A DNA stretch of 64,000 nt from Siphonodentalium dalli (taxonomy: Eukaryota; Mollusca; Scaphopoda; Gadilida; Siphonodentaliidae), in NCBI GenBank assembly GCA_032622095.1, contig CP136066.1:230456961-230520960 (forward strand), read 5' to 3'. Of the stretch, positions 1 through 11,148 are shown piece by piece (within the stretch, counting starts at the first letter, position 1; every line of letters starts with the position of its first letter). Both the position numbers and the translations under genes were made by a program. A model generated the notes under the pieces. That model searched no databases and was not told the origin of the DNA. It saw nothing but the letters and a program-made list of their open reading frames with translations.

Positions 1-358
1 ATGCCCCTAGTAGAATTTTTATGACCCGGCAAAAGTTTGAAGGTCTAATGTACATCTTTCAAAGCCACGTTGATTCCCGGTGTGATGTTATCTTGCTACT
101 CTTGCTTCATTTATTTAGGTTGTCTGACTCATTTACCATTACTATTTTTGAAGTGTATTGCTCTCTTTTATATCTTCTAACATATAGATTCCAAAAGTAA
201 GCGAGGCCAGCAAGTATTTATGGACAAATTGTGGAAACAGCTATATAAATATATTCATCGTATGAGCAGCCTAATCAAATAGAGTTACTGTTCGTGGCTC
301 GTTTCCGCTCTTTATGTCTGTGGGAATATCTTGTTAATTTTGACCGGGGATAAATACA
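1..358. other. No gene seen
   Basis: AT-rich sequence with no convincing coding, splice or repeat signal. Confidence 0.5.
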
Positions 359-494
359 TTACACGGCTTGTTGATGGGGGATACGGTGTGGTATGCCCCG
401 GTCGACTCTCGTATCCCCCTCGGCTATCGCCTCGGGGGATACGAGCATCTACCGGGGCATACCACACCGTATCCCCCATCAACAAGCCGTGTAA
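359..494. mobile_element. Palindromic MITE-like element
   Basis: A 136-bp near-perfect palindrome centred at about 426.5. The outer ~44 bases (359-402) pair perfectly with 451-494, and the inner arms pair apart from a few mismatches. The termini read TTACACGGCTTG and CAAGCCGTGTAA, so a TA target duplication with CACGGCTTG ends is plausible. It has no coding capacity. ORFs across it are by-products of the symmetry. A foldback MITE is the simplest reading. Confidence 0.6.
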
Positions 495-511
495 CTTATA
501 TTATTATATTG

Positions 512-570
512 TTAAAGCTCTCCTCAGAAAGATATGGAGGTTTGACATTACTAATAGACTAGTGACCATG
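512..570 (+). repeat. Dispersed repeat, copy 1
   Basis: About 59 bases beginning TTAAAGCTCTC recur at 7032-7090 in the same orientation with a handful of substitutions. Its function is unknown. Confidence 0.7.
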
Positions 571-582
571 GGTTATACATAG

Positions 583-1900
583 AACATGAAAACGCCCCCT
601 GTTTTTACTCGTGAAATATGATCTCTACGAGAATAAGCCGGAGTATAGATTCATGGCCGGTTTATGGTTGAACATGAAAACGTCCTAATGTTTTTACTGG
701 TTGAATATGACCTCTACGGACGTAAGCGCGGAGTAGAGATTCATGGCATGGTCTATGTTAAAACAGAAAAACGTCCCAAGGTTTTTTACTGGTGGAAAAT
801 GATCTCTATACGGGCGTATAATTGCGGAGTGAAGATCATGGTAGCGGCTAAAATGACGATAACCTTACTATAAAAACAAACAAACAAACACGCACATACC
901 GCTGTATAGTATATAGTGTGCACAAAAACAAATCCTCGCTAATTATAAAATTGTCAGAGTCTTCACCTACGCCCGTGCTATGGAATGTAGGGCGGCTCAT
1001 CCAGAAACAACGAAATAAACAAAACATACTGTCTCTGCGCATTTGGCTATAGCAGAATAGCGGTATGATGGCGCATTGAATCATATTGAATCACACGCTC
1101 TGCCTTGCGGTTGGTTGTTTGTTTTTTTTAAACAACTAACAAACTAACACTATTTTAAAATTATAACACGGGCCCCGCTCCTTTTTCAGCGCACCAGATG
1201 ACACGCTCAGCTCAACCATATATTAAAGGGACCCACCGGGTCACCCCTCACACCCCATATTAAAGCTCGTGGGCTCTTCCCCAAATAATCCATCCAATCA
1301 ATTCAATCAAAGAAATAACATTAATTCATTATGTCCGCTTTTGCCGTGTTCAGACATGACTATTTTCTATGTGCTATATCTCCAACAACACAAACCGTGG
1401 GGTGAAGGAGAAGATCACTCGATCTTTTCGACCATCCCGGGCGCTTCGCGCCCATCTACTCACTCTCCCTCGCTAATTGGTGGAGGTGATCCGGGCATGT
1501 TGATCGATCGGCAAGTGGAAGCTGAGCCCTGTTCTAGAACATTAACATCCTTGTTATGTAATATCAGGTAGGGGGCTATAACCAGTTCGCAATGTTTTAC
1601 AATAGTTACCGTACCTCCGAGTTAAGCACGTAAACAAAACTTGTGCTATTTTCATCGCTGACGCAGAACAAACCATTTATCGAGGATAAAAATAGAATGA
1701 AATCGATCGGTATATTTTAATATAGAGTAACGGGTCGTTGACAGCAATCTGGAAAATCAAGATAACCATTAAAGGCATACTGCCGTCATATAAATAAAAT
1801 ATTAATTTGTATTGTTCTGGCGACCTTAATAATGCATACATGTAGATTTCCCCATCAACTGCTTGTGAAACATAGTACATCACCGGGGGCGCCCACACTT
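583..1900 (+). repeat. Composite dispersed repeat, copy A (interrupted)
   Basis: It starts with three imperfect ~90-bp tandem units (583-850), each with an ACATGAAAACG/AACAGAAAAACG-type start and a TTCATGGC-like motif. Unique repeat sequence follows and resumes at 1468. The same order of segments is seen at 7965-8540 and 12405-12551 (copy B). A single reverse-complement unit lies near 44138-44200. Copy A is broken by a 523-bp insertion at 945-1467. Confidence 0.7.
945..1467. mobile_element. 523-bp insertion with 11-bp target duplication
   Basis: CCTCGCTAATT occurs at 934-944 and again at 1468-1478. The related copy B has a single CCTCGCTCATT at 8264-8274 and lacks everything between. This is the signature of an insertion with an 11-bp target-site duplication. 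The insert contains a short GC hairpin (GGGCGC-TTC-GCGCCC, about 1439-1453) but no recognisable ORF. A SINE-like or Mutator-like non-autonomous element is possible; the class is undetermined. Confidence 0.6.
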
Positions 1901-2019
1901 TGATTTCAGCTAATAAAATCGTGCATGAGCACCATGACCTTGCTCCAGGAATGAACAACTCGGCCAACACACTGCATCATATAAAATATCGTGGGTTCAA
2001 ACACCCTCGATGCTCTACA
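1901..2019. other. Nothing recognised
   Basis: Short stretch between copy A and the minisatellite. I see no feature in it. Confidence 0.4.
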
Positions 2020-2562
2020 TCTCTATAATGCTACACGTACTCTTCCATGTGGTGCATGTACCCTTCTCTTTGCTGCATGTATGAGTCTTTGAGCTGCATG
2101 CACGGTTCGCTGTGCTACATGTACGCTGCTATATAATTATGTTACACATGTACACTTCTCTACGATGCATGTACGCCTCTGCGTTCTGCATGTGCCATTA
2201 TCTGTGCTGTGTGTACGCTGCTATATAATTATGCTACACATGTACACTTACCTACATCCATGTCCGTTTCTATGTGGTGCATGTGCGATTCTCTGTGCTG
2301 CGTGTACGCTGCTATATATGTTACACCTGTACACTTCTCTACGACGCATGTACGTTTCTGTGTTCTGCGTGTATGCTTTTCTGAGATCTGAATCCATGTG
2401 CTACATGAGGCCCCCACCCCCTTGCTACATGTAAGCTTTTCAATATGTTACATGTACTCATCAATATGATACATGTACGCTTATATGTGATACAATGTAC
2501 TCTTCTAATTGTTATACATGTAGTCTTCTGTTTGCTACATATATATATATATATATATAGAG

Positions 2563-2618
<56 letters not shown>

Positions 2619-3075
2619 GTTTATCTATGCTACATATGCGCTTCTCGGTATGCTACATGTACGATTCTATATGCTACAATTTGCGCTTATGTGTGCTATA
2701 CATGTAATCTGCTCTATGCTATATATATACGCTTATGTATGTTATACATGCACTATTATATATGCTATATGTTATCTTCTATATGATATACGTGTAATAT
2801 TATATATACTATACATACACTCTTCTATATGCTATACATATATGCTTATATTTGCTATATGTGCACTTACCTATATATGCTACATGTACGATTCTATATG
2901 GCATACGGTGCGATTGTGTGTTCTATAGATTTGTATACGCTTATATATGATACACATGTATGCTTCTATATGATACATATGTACGCTTCTATATGATACA
3001 TATGTACGCTTATATATGCTATACATGTACGCTTATATATGCTATAGATGTACGCTTATATTTGCTACATGTGCT
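2020..3075 (+). repeat. Degenerate TA/TG-rich minisatellite with (TA)n core
   Basis: Over about 1 kb the motifs TACATGTACGCTTCT and CTATATGCTA recur every ~20-30 bases with many substitutions. A (TA)n microsatellite interrupted by GAGC sits at 2539-2617. ORFs here are repeat translations. Confidence 0.8.
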
Positions 3076-3938
3076 TTTGAAATTTCATCTGAGGTAGTCA
3101 AAATTTGTAACGCACAAGAGGATCGCCAATATTTTCAGCTAAAAGGGCCTAATTAAATCGTTTCGTTGATGAAATATATGAATAAACAAAATGAAAAATA
3201 ATTTCGTTGTGCCGATTCGATTCTGATGATATCCCTGTGATAAGGAGGAAATGTTATATATTATAAATTGGCGGGCTGCAATCTTGTTGAAAAGTTCGCA
3301 TCTTTCGCGTTAATCCTGTGACTATATGTTAACCTTAGGGTATATGCATAATGCATATTATACAGCGCCGACTGAATATCAATTTTATTTGGCCCAGATA
3401 AGCAATTGCATGTTCAGATGGAAACATTAGATTGGTTGTTATCATACAATTAGTCCCCATATCCGGCCTCTTAGTTTTTAATAAGACACACACGTATTGT
3501 CGGCACGCGCAGTGATGTAACAGCTTAGCGCAAAGCTATCGATGGCAATGCCGGAACTTTAGTATTATGTTAATAAGAATATAATTATGATATTCAATTT
3601 GGGTTATTTAGTGTTGGCTATGAGATGAACATGCAATGTATCACATAATCACATTTTAGGAAGGAAAAACGATATCGACTGAGGTTAAACTAAATTAATT
3701 TTGATTTCCTCACCGCAACCAAAGAGGATGTAAAGACTCCTTCAAGAAAAAATGTTTGATCAACACCTGCCCGTCGTCACGTCCCTGCGTTTTAATTATT
3801 TGGGAAAATGGGTATAAGTTAGTTAAACATCAACTCCATCATAATCTTACCTACTTACTTCTTCTTCTTTGCACTCACATTTGAGTAACCTCCTTTTGGA
3901 GTAACCAGGTACATGTAGTTAAAATATAGACCAGATAA
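3076..3938. other. No gene seen
   Basis: AT-rich intergenic sequence. I found no ORF with family features, no RNA gene and no repeat array. Confidence 0.5.
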
Positions 3939-4139
3939 GTACATCCAAATGGGTTTCATATGTACAAGTTTTCCCGAGACCATGCTTGAGATCTGTTAAT
4001 GACTGTATAAAATAGCTGTATACAATAGTTATTTATGTGTGTGCCTGGATAAATAACTATTTTATACATCTGTGTTATACAGTCATTAACAGACCTCAAG
4101 TTGATCTCGGGAAAACATTTGAAACCCATTTGGATGTAC
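3939..4139. mobile_element. 201-bp imperfect foldback
   Basis: GTACATCCAAATGGGTTT at the left end pairs with AAACCCATTTGGATGTAC at the right. Further inside, the TCTCGGGAAAAC/TTTTCCCGAGA and CTGTTAATGACTGTATA segments also pair. The arms have drifted (several mismatches and small indels), so this is older than the palindrome at 359-494. It has no coding capacity. MITE remnant is the likely reading. Confidence 0.6.
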
Positions 4140-4455
4140 ATCACTGGAGATGAACTGTACCCTTATATAATTCACTACAATTAACATTTAGCTGAAATAC
4201 TAAAAAACTTACGTGGTTCCCACTGTCTTAATGCCGAGGCAATCCGATAACATATAATTAAGACTGTCAGTCGACGGTGTCCAGAACAATGCACGAGGCA
4301 TATTTCACAAATATACATAAAACAGCCGTCATGTTGACGGAATTAAATGTGGAGTCATGCGACTCACATGCGTCACGTGGTGTCAAGTCAATGAGCCAAA
4401 CGATTTGACACTATAAAACCACGCATGTGCGCTTTCGATATCAGAAATGATTTAG
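4140..4455. other. Intergenic; isolated promoter-like motifs
   Basis: CACGTG at 4374-4379 and TATAAAA at 4412-4418 are seen, with a small inverted repeat around TGTCAAGTCA/TTTGACA just before the TATA. No ORF or exon follows; a tandem array does. I do not call a promoter. Confidence 0.3.
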
Positions 4456-5030
4456 ATCGAACCCATGCATGACCACATTAATAACATGTTTAATTAGATC
4501 GGACCATGGCCACATTAATAACATGTTTAATTAGATCGGACCCATGCATGAGTCCATTAATATAATGTTTAATTAGACGGAACCCGTGCATGACCTCATT
4601 ACTATAATGTTTAATTAGATCGGACCCATGCACGAGTCCATTAATAACATGTTTAATTAGATCGGACCCATGCATGAGTCCATTAATATAATGTGTGATT
4701 AGATCGGACCATGACCACATTGATATATTGTTTAATTAGATCGGACCATACATGCAAGACCACATTAATACAATGTTTAATTCGATCGGACCATGCATGC
4801 AAGACCACATTAATATAATGTGTAATTCGATTTGACACATACATGAGTCCATTAACATAATGTTTAATTATACGGAACCCATTCATGACCACATTAATAA
4901 CATCTTTAATTAGACCGGCCCATACATGAGTCCATTAATATATTGTTTAATTAGATCGGACCCATGCATGACCACATTAATATAATGTCGGACCCATGCA
5001 AGGACGCATTAATAATAGTTTGATGCCCAT
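4456..5030 (+). repeat. 42-bp tandem array
   Basis: About 13 imperfect copies of a ~42-bp monomer containing TTAATTAGATCGGACC, CATGCATGA and CATTAATA. Two sub-types differ at the middle (GACCACATTAATA versus GAGTCCATTAATA). Copy lengths vary by a few bases. ORFs on the minus strand here are repeat artefacts. Confidence 0.85.
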
Positions 5031-5498
5031 ATAACAACATGGAAATGTTAACGTTTTGAATTGTTTTTTTTTTCAACACAGCAAAACAAATATCCAATAA
5101 TCGCCTCTTTTAAGTGTGTCCACACTTCTGCATGCCGCCCAAAAGTGGTATATCATAAAGAGCGTTCTCTAAATGACCGTTTTGGTCGTTTTCGTCGTAT
5201 TACTAATGGGCGATCTTGTTAAGGATTTTCACAATGCCTGTGTGATGCGAATGGTGGTGATTGAATGTATGTTTCATTGATTGATTTGTTGATTTATTGA
5301 TTTATTGTGTAATACACACATATATGTAAGGTTATATAATGAAGCTGAACAGTCATAAGTGGTCGTTTCCACCGTATTACTAATGCGTGATTTTCACCAA
5401 CCCTGTGTGAGTGCGTGGATTTTCTTAATAATGCTTTGTAACATCGGACAAGGAATCATTTGATACCAGTAAATTACACTAGTATAGTCATGTTTAAA
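5031..5498. other. Likely 3' UTR and downstream region of the ankyrin/SOCS gene
   Basis: Lies downstream of the minus-strand exon that stops at 5499. Two AATAAA hexamers read on the minus strand at 5306-5301 and 5298-5293, about 195 bases past the stop, and could be its poly(A) signals. A short segment with CGTATTACTAATG is duplicated (about 5195 and 5372). Confidence 0.4.
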
Positions 5499-6421
5499 TT
5501 ATAAGTTAGAATCGGCCATGAGTGCAAATTGTCGTAATGATTGTGGTATTTCCACCTGATTCATTGCTGTAGGGATGTCCTTTCCGAGATATCGTCTTAA
5601 GGAAATCCGCACAGTCCACATCAAACTCCTTGGATTCCGTATCAAGTTAGTCAACAGCACATGCGTGTCTGTATCCAGGGTAGGGGAGCGTAATAATAAA
5701 TCGTTCAACCACGTCTCATTCAATTTGGTCAGAGAACAACCAGCTTCGGTCAGCATGAAAACAATGTCCACGTAACCCTGAAATGCAGCCACTTCGAGCG
5801 GTGATCTCGGGCTAAGAAAAATATGATCGACTCTCCAATAATTATTAGGACGGTCATTTTTACCGCGGGATTCAACGTTCAGATCCACAAGTTGTTTGAT
5901 AAGAAATTTCACAAAACTCGTATGGCCCTTATACGCAGCACCCCAAACAGGAGTGACGTCATGTGCATTGCTGACGTCAGGATCAGCACCATATTTAAGA
6001 AGTGCTCTGCCGAGCTCAATATTACCATTCCGTGCAGCATAATGCATGGGCGTGTCCATGTCCTTGTCTGAGTTACAAACGTTACACGTTTTATTCAATA
6101 GGATCATAGCAATGTCGGTGTGGTTGCCATGGCACGCCAGAGATAGAGGAGTATTCTTACATTGTGTTTGTTCGTCATGTTTCACCCCTTTTCTTAGTAG
6201 AATATCTACGATTTCGTGGTGATTTCGCCACGCGGAGTAGTGCAGAGGAGAATATTGGTTCCTGTTGCTGCATTCGATGCGTGCTCGAAACTCCAAAAGC
6301 AACTCGAATATGGCTACATTTCCTGTATGGGCACACTCAACCAATGGGTAGTTCCCGATATTATAGCAGATAGCCAAACCGCTATTTTTGACTAGCAACT
6401 CACGACATTGTTCTATGTCCT
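5499..6421 (-). CDS. Ankyrin-repeat and SOCS-box protein (ASB-like), terminal exon
   Basis: One long reading frame of about 306 codons ends at a stop at 5499-5501. It begins without a Met, right after a splice acceptor (minus strand TTTTTTCAG, ending at 6422), so this is the last exon and earlier exons lie beyond 6421. Counting residues from 6398, about six ankyrin repeats run from ~16 to ~240, with signatures such as YSPLHYSAWRNHHEIVDILL, TPMHYAARNGNIELGRALLK and SPLEVAAFQGYVDIVFML. The C-terminus (255-294) reads NPRSLMWTVRISLRRYLG followed by IPQSLRQFAL, matching a SOCS box. ASB proteins are known substrate receptors of Cullin5-Elongin B/C ubiquitin ligases, with the ankyrin repeats binding substrate. 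The exact paralogue cannot be assigned. No stops or frameshifts are seen, so it looks functional. Confidence 0.85.
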
Positions 6422-7031
6422 CTGAAAAAAATTATTGAAAATGATCAATATTTTACTGACAACACTTAAAACAAATTGTTTTTTATAAATCTCTTTTGTT
6501 TTTGTCACATTGGTTCTGTACAATTTGTATTGTATGTGTCAACATATGTTTATGTCCAATACCAAACAAATAACATTATGATACAGAAAGTTAAAATAAG
6601 AGTGGTAACACAATATGAAATTGGGGATATGAAAACAAACAAACCCGATGCCTTATATGCCCTGTCCCTAATAAGTGGGGGAGTGCACATAGTTCGGACG
6701 GGAAGGAGTGGACATAATGATTTTCAAGATGGGAAATAAATAAATAACAGAATCTGAATTTGTCATGAAATCCAATATTGGCTTAATGGCTCAACAATTT
6801 TGGTTTACATATGTTCTGTTTAAGAGTATGGTCTGTGTAAATTAAGACACTAGAAACAAGAATGACATAGCATTGATCCAAGTTTTATATATTGAATAGT
6901 CAGTATACATTATACATGATATTAATCAGAATATGGTTAAGGAACAAATACTAGTTACGTGTATTCAAATTCCCTGGAGTCACAAGTTATAACTCATACA
7001 TTGATAACAACTATGCATGATTGTTATATAC
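6422..7031. other. Probable intron or upstream region of the ankyrin/SOCS gene
   Basis: Begins with the polypyrimidine tract of the acceptor (minus strand). No upstream coding exon could be identified here. AT-rich with no repeats noted. Confidence 0.4.
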
Positions 7032-7090
7032 TTAAAGCTCTCATCAGAAAGATATGGAGATTTGATATTACTAATAGACTAGTGACAATG
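7032..7090 (+). repeat. Dispersed repeat, copy 2
   Basis: Same ~59-base segment as 512-570, with a few substitutions. Confidence 0.7.
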
Positions 7091-7479
7091 AGTCTGTGGT
7101 TGGTAAAACATTCAGTCTGAACTTAAATGAAATTATTTGCTTTCAATTGAAAATATGCGTTCAGGTACTGAACATTCTGCAATGTATTTACTCAAAAATA
7201 ATGACTGTGTATTAACTTGTAATATTAATACTGCATTACTACCTTGTAGGACAAATTTAAATAAATTGATTAATATACTGATATGGGAGGAACAAAATGT
7301 ATAAGTATAAGTACAGCTAATAGAATCTAAATCATGAAATTTCTAACTATTTAAAAGTATGGTCATCGTGGGGGGGGGGGGGGTTGAGACAATGCTCTCC
7401 ATTAAGTTTAAATATATTGGAATTTCACGAAAAAATTCACAAATATTAAATCTCTGTATTGCTCAAGTTATTACCTCAC
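7091..7479. other. Intergenic with a 14-G run
   Basis: A homopolymer of 14 G lies at 7370-7383. No gene seen. Confidence 0.5.
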
Positions 7480-7920
7480 AACAAACACTAAAGGAATTGG
7501 CCCCGTGCCTTTCAACGACGAGAGAACGACAGGGATACGTATTATCACTTACACTATTCAAAATATATATTGATAATATTAAAACAATTTTTGACACAAA
7601 CTGAGACCCAAATAAAACTAGTCGATAGTTCTATAAATCACATCTTATTCGCCGATGACCTAGTCTTAATATCTGAGAGGAAATCAGGAGATTTTACACA
7701 GGAAAATGATCTAACAACCAACGTCGATAAAACTAAATGCATAATTTTTCTATCTCAATCATTAAAACATTTACAAACATCTTGAAGAGCAGAAAATATT
7801 ATCGAAATTGTTAAGCAATACACATGCCTTGCAGTAATATTTACATATACTGCGACATTTACGGACGCGATATCGGACCTAACTTCCAAATGTATGTATT
7901 CGATCAGCAATGCTCCGGCA
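7480..7920 (+). pseudogene. Degraded non-LTR reverse transcriptase fragment
   Basis: Broken frames give RQGYVLSLTLFKIYIDNI (the QG-x-x-LSP box, with P changed to L), then SSINHILFADDLVLISE (the catalytic FADD box), and further on, after another frame change, a degraded Y-L-G-V-F-like block followed by DAISDLTSKC near 7860-7895. This order is palm to thumb of a LINE RT. Endonuclease and C-terminus are not seen. Multiple frame breaks show it is dead. The copy-B repeat follows directly. Confidence 0.65.
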
Positions 7921-7964
7921 GCATAGCACCCCTACCATTGCGTACGTCTAGGAAATTATATATA

Positions 7965-8540
7965 TGATCTGTAAGCGCGGAGTTGAGATCCATGGCATGG
8001 TCTATCGTACAACATGAAAACGTCCCCTGGTTTTTGTACCGCTGAAATATGATCTATAAGTGCGTAAGCGCGGTGTAGAGATTCATGGCATGGTCTATGG
8101 CAGAACACGAAAACGCCCCCTGTTTTTTTACTGTTGGAATACGTGCGTAAGCTGGAGAAGAGGTTCATGGCATGGTCTATAGCGTAGCGGCTGAAATTAC
8201 GATAACCTCAAAATAAAAACAAACAAACACACATCCCTCTGTATATAGCTCGGAAAAACAACTCCTCGCTCATTGGTAGAGGTGATCCCGGCATGTTGAT
8301 CGTCAGGTAGAAGCTGTGCCCTGTTCTAGAACATTACTATCCTTGTCATGTCATATCAGGTAGGGGGTTATAACCAGTTCGCAATGTTTTGCAATAGTCA
8401 CCGTACAACAAGGTTAAGCATGGAAACAAAACGTGTGCTATATTCATCGGTGACGCAATACGAACCATTTACCAAGGATAAAAATAGAATGATATCGATC
8501 GGTAACGTCCATTTGACAGCAATCTGGAAAATCAAGATAG
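7965..8540 (+). repeat. Composite dispersed repeat, copy B, left part
   Basis: Matches copy A (583-1900) in order: ~90-bp units, then the CCTCGCT segment without the 523-bp insert, then the block ending CTGGAAAATCAAGATA. It is split at 8540/8541 by the LINE at 8541-12404 and continues at 12405. Confidence 0.75.
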
Positions 8541-9057
8541 GATAGGATAGGATAGGATAATTTATTTACAATATACACATGAATAATACAATGACAGTAA
8601 CATATAATAATATAAATGCTGTATATATTGTTGGGGGTTAGCCTAGCCCTATCGGGCTGTCTTCCTGCTACCCCCTAAAACAAGTATCACTATAATTATT
8701 TGCATATATATAGATGGCTTGTATTTTTTTTTTTTTTATCCACGCATTCGTACAGACTACATGTATTCTCGTGTATGAAACTAACTAGAAACTAGTTTTG
8801 GGGCATATCACAGACCAGTATTGGTGTGGTTGTGAGACAATCCAGACGAATTATAAGATACCGCCGTTTTTAGTTAAATAAGTAAGATAGGAATTATCTA
8901 TATATATCGCTGGAAAGTCTGTTTTTGTTTTGTTTGTTGAGTGAGGTGTTGGGATAATCAAATTAACAGTATTACATATATGTAATGTTTATATGTATGT
9001 TAGTGTCGAGAACAATTATGATTTTGCATCGAGTTTTACAATGAATATTCATATTAT
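8541..9057 (-). other. 3' UTR of the CR1-like element
   Basis: Non-coding. Contains the stem-loop at 8633-8676, a T run near 8727, and the pentanucleotide tail. In CR1/L2 elements such 3' structures are recognised by the element's RT; that role here is inference. Confidence 0.6.
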
Positions 9058-11140
9058 TTATAGAGCACAGTCGGGGCATCCTTTGTTTTTACAGCATACA
9101 TTTTCTTGGTAATTTCTAAGCATTGCTATCTGTAAGCGCTTCTTCAACGTGTGCCTGCTTTGGTAAGATGTATAGTCTTTTTCCATGTTGTTCCATGTTG
9201 TGGGGTAGGCGTGGTGTGGCAATTTACCTGACCAGTCAGTTCTAGGTAGTTCTAACAGTACGGGATTCGGGTGTCTTGGTGTTGATTTTGCTCGTTTATT
9301 GTACATCATTCCAAAAGACGCAGGCAGGCGGTTATAACACCAGTCATGCATGAAAATGGAGGAATTGAGGGTGTGTAAGTCATATATTTTCAAGATATTC
9401 TCTCTTTTAAAGAGTGGATCTGTGTGACTCCTATACTTCTTATTGCATATTATACGCATTGCTCTTTTTTGTAATAGGAATATTTTCTTGACTTCCGGAA
9501 CATGACCCCATATTTGGATTCCATAAACTAAGTGGCTTTGAATCAGTGCATAGTACAATGTTTTCAATGCTTTACTTGGGAAAAAATGTTTCACCTTATT
9601 GATGCAGTAGATTGCATGTGATAATTTTGAGCAGATTATGGATATGTGCTTTTTGAATGTCAAGTTCTCATCAATGTGAATACCTAGGAATTTTGCCGAT
9701 GATTCATGTCCAAGATTCCCTATTCGGTTCAATTGAGTTTTATTTAGCTTTAATTTTAAGTATTCCACTTTTGATCATTGTTTTGGGGGTGTAAAAGCAT
9801 GTAGTTGCTTTTATTAATATTAATTGAGAGTTTATTACAGCAGCACCAGTCTGATACATTGGCTAATTCATTGTTGACGTAACTTTGTACCAGTTCGCCA
9901 TCTTTACCGCTTGTAAACAGTGTTGTGTCATCGGCATACGATAAAATGTCTATTGTTGTAGAATTTACCATATCATTCACGTATATTAAGAAAATAATCG
10001 GCCCAAGAATTGAGCCTTGGGGGACCCCACAGGAAGTGTTCATAAGGTTAGAAGTAGTCCCACCATATTCAACGTATTGCCTCCGCTCATTCAAATAACT
10101 ATGGAACCATGACATTGCTACACCCCTGATGCCATAGTGTTCCAGTTTCGATATCAGTATGTCGTGGTCGATCGTATCGAATGCTTTAGATAAATCAATA
10201 AATACAGCTAAGGTGGAATCCCGTGTCGGTTTATCATTATTTTTAACGAGATGGTCTAGAAGGTGCAAAATCGGGTGAAAAGTTGAGTGATTTGTCTAAA
10301 TCCATATTGGTGTTTATACAAGATTTCATGTTCATTTAGAAAATCTACTAGTCGTTTTTGCATTATTTTTTCAAGTAGTTTAGAGAACGATGGCAGGATA
10401 CTGATTGGGCGGTAGTTTGTTATTTCCTTTGAGTTATTTATTTTAAGAATGGGGACTACTTTGGAAACTTTCATTTTAGCTGGGAATATTCCCTGTTCGA
10501 ACGATAGATTAAATATATGCTTAAGTGGTGTGGCTATTGTGAAGATACTCTCTTTCATAAGTGCGGTCGATATGCCGTTGTAATCTTTGCTCATTTTCCC
10601 TTTCATAGTATAGCATGTCAATATTATTTCCTGTATCGATGTAGGTTCGATTTCGAGTGCGTTTATTTGCCTGTCTCGAAGATAATCAGTGAAATTTGCA
10701 TCGTTTTCAGTGTGTATGGAGTTGCTGGTGTTTCGACCGATTTTTGAAAAGTAGTCATTGAATTTTTCGGCTATTATGTTCGGGTCAGATAGCTCTGTAT
10801 CGTTATCATTAAATGTCTGAGGGTAGTTACATGATTTTTGATTTTTATTGATTGCGTTTTTAAGAATTTTCCATGTGTTTTTTATATCATTCTTATTTTT
10901 TTCTAGGCTATCGCAGTAATAATTATTTTTACATTTCCTTATTAGTTTATTGTATAATTGACGATAATTTAAATAGGCGATTTTATTTGTTTCTGAAGGT
11001 GCCTTCAGTTTATTAGAGTATAATTCTTGCTTAGTAATAGAGGATTTAATGAGTCCAGATGTCATCCATGGTTCGCGTTTTATATATTTTTTGTGTACAT
11101 TTCGTGTTATGAGAGGAAAGGCTAGATCATGTGCGTTCAT
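9058..11140 (-). pseudogene. Reverse transcriptase region of the CR1-like element (frameshifted)
   Basis: Three overlapping frames cover the RT. The first (11140-10256) has a linker, then NYRPISILPSFSKLLEKI and the YGFR motif. The second (10268-9756) carries LSKAFDTIDHDIL, CGVPQGSILGPIIFLIYVND and the catalytic box SYADDTTLF. The third (9768-9058) carries AKFLGIHIDENLTF and the thumb, with YGIQIWG, ending in a Lys/Arg-rich tail. Frame breaks are near 10296 and 9766. All catalytic Asp residues remain, so decay is by small indels. The protein would prime and copy the element's RNA at a nicked target. Confidence 0.85.
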
Positions 11141-11148
11141 ATATATGT

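Noticed and set aside
1269-1571. 100-codon ORF
   Set aside because: Crosses the junction of the 523-bp insertion with its host repeat, so it cannot be an old gene; no family features.
2165-2928. Cys/Tyr/Leu-rich ORFs
   Set aside because: Translation of the TA/TG minisatellite.
4374-4418. E-box plus TATA box as a promoter
   Set aside because: No transcript start, exon or ORF downstream; a tandem array follows. The motifs are short enough to be chance.
5575-6373. Plus-strand ORFs at 5575, 5823 and 6164
   Set aside because: Antisense shadows of the ankyrin/SOCS exon, which has clear domain structure on the minus strand.
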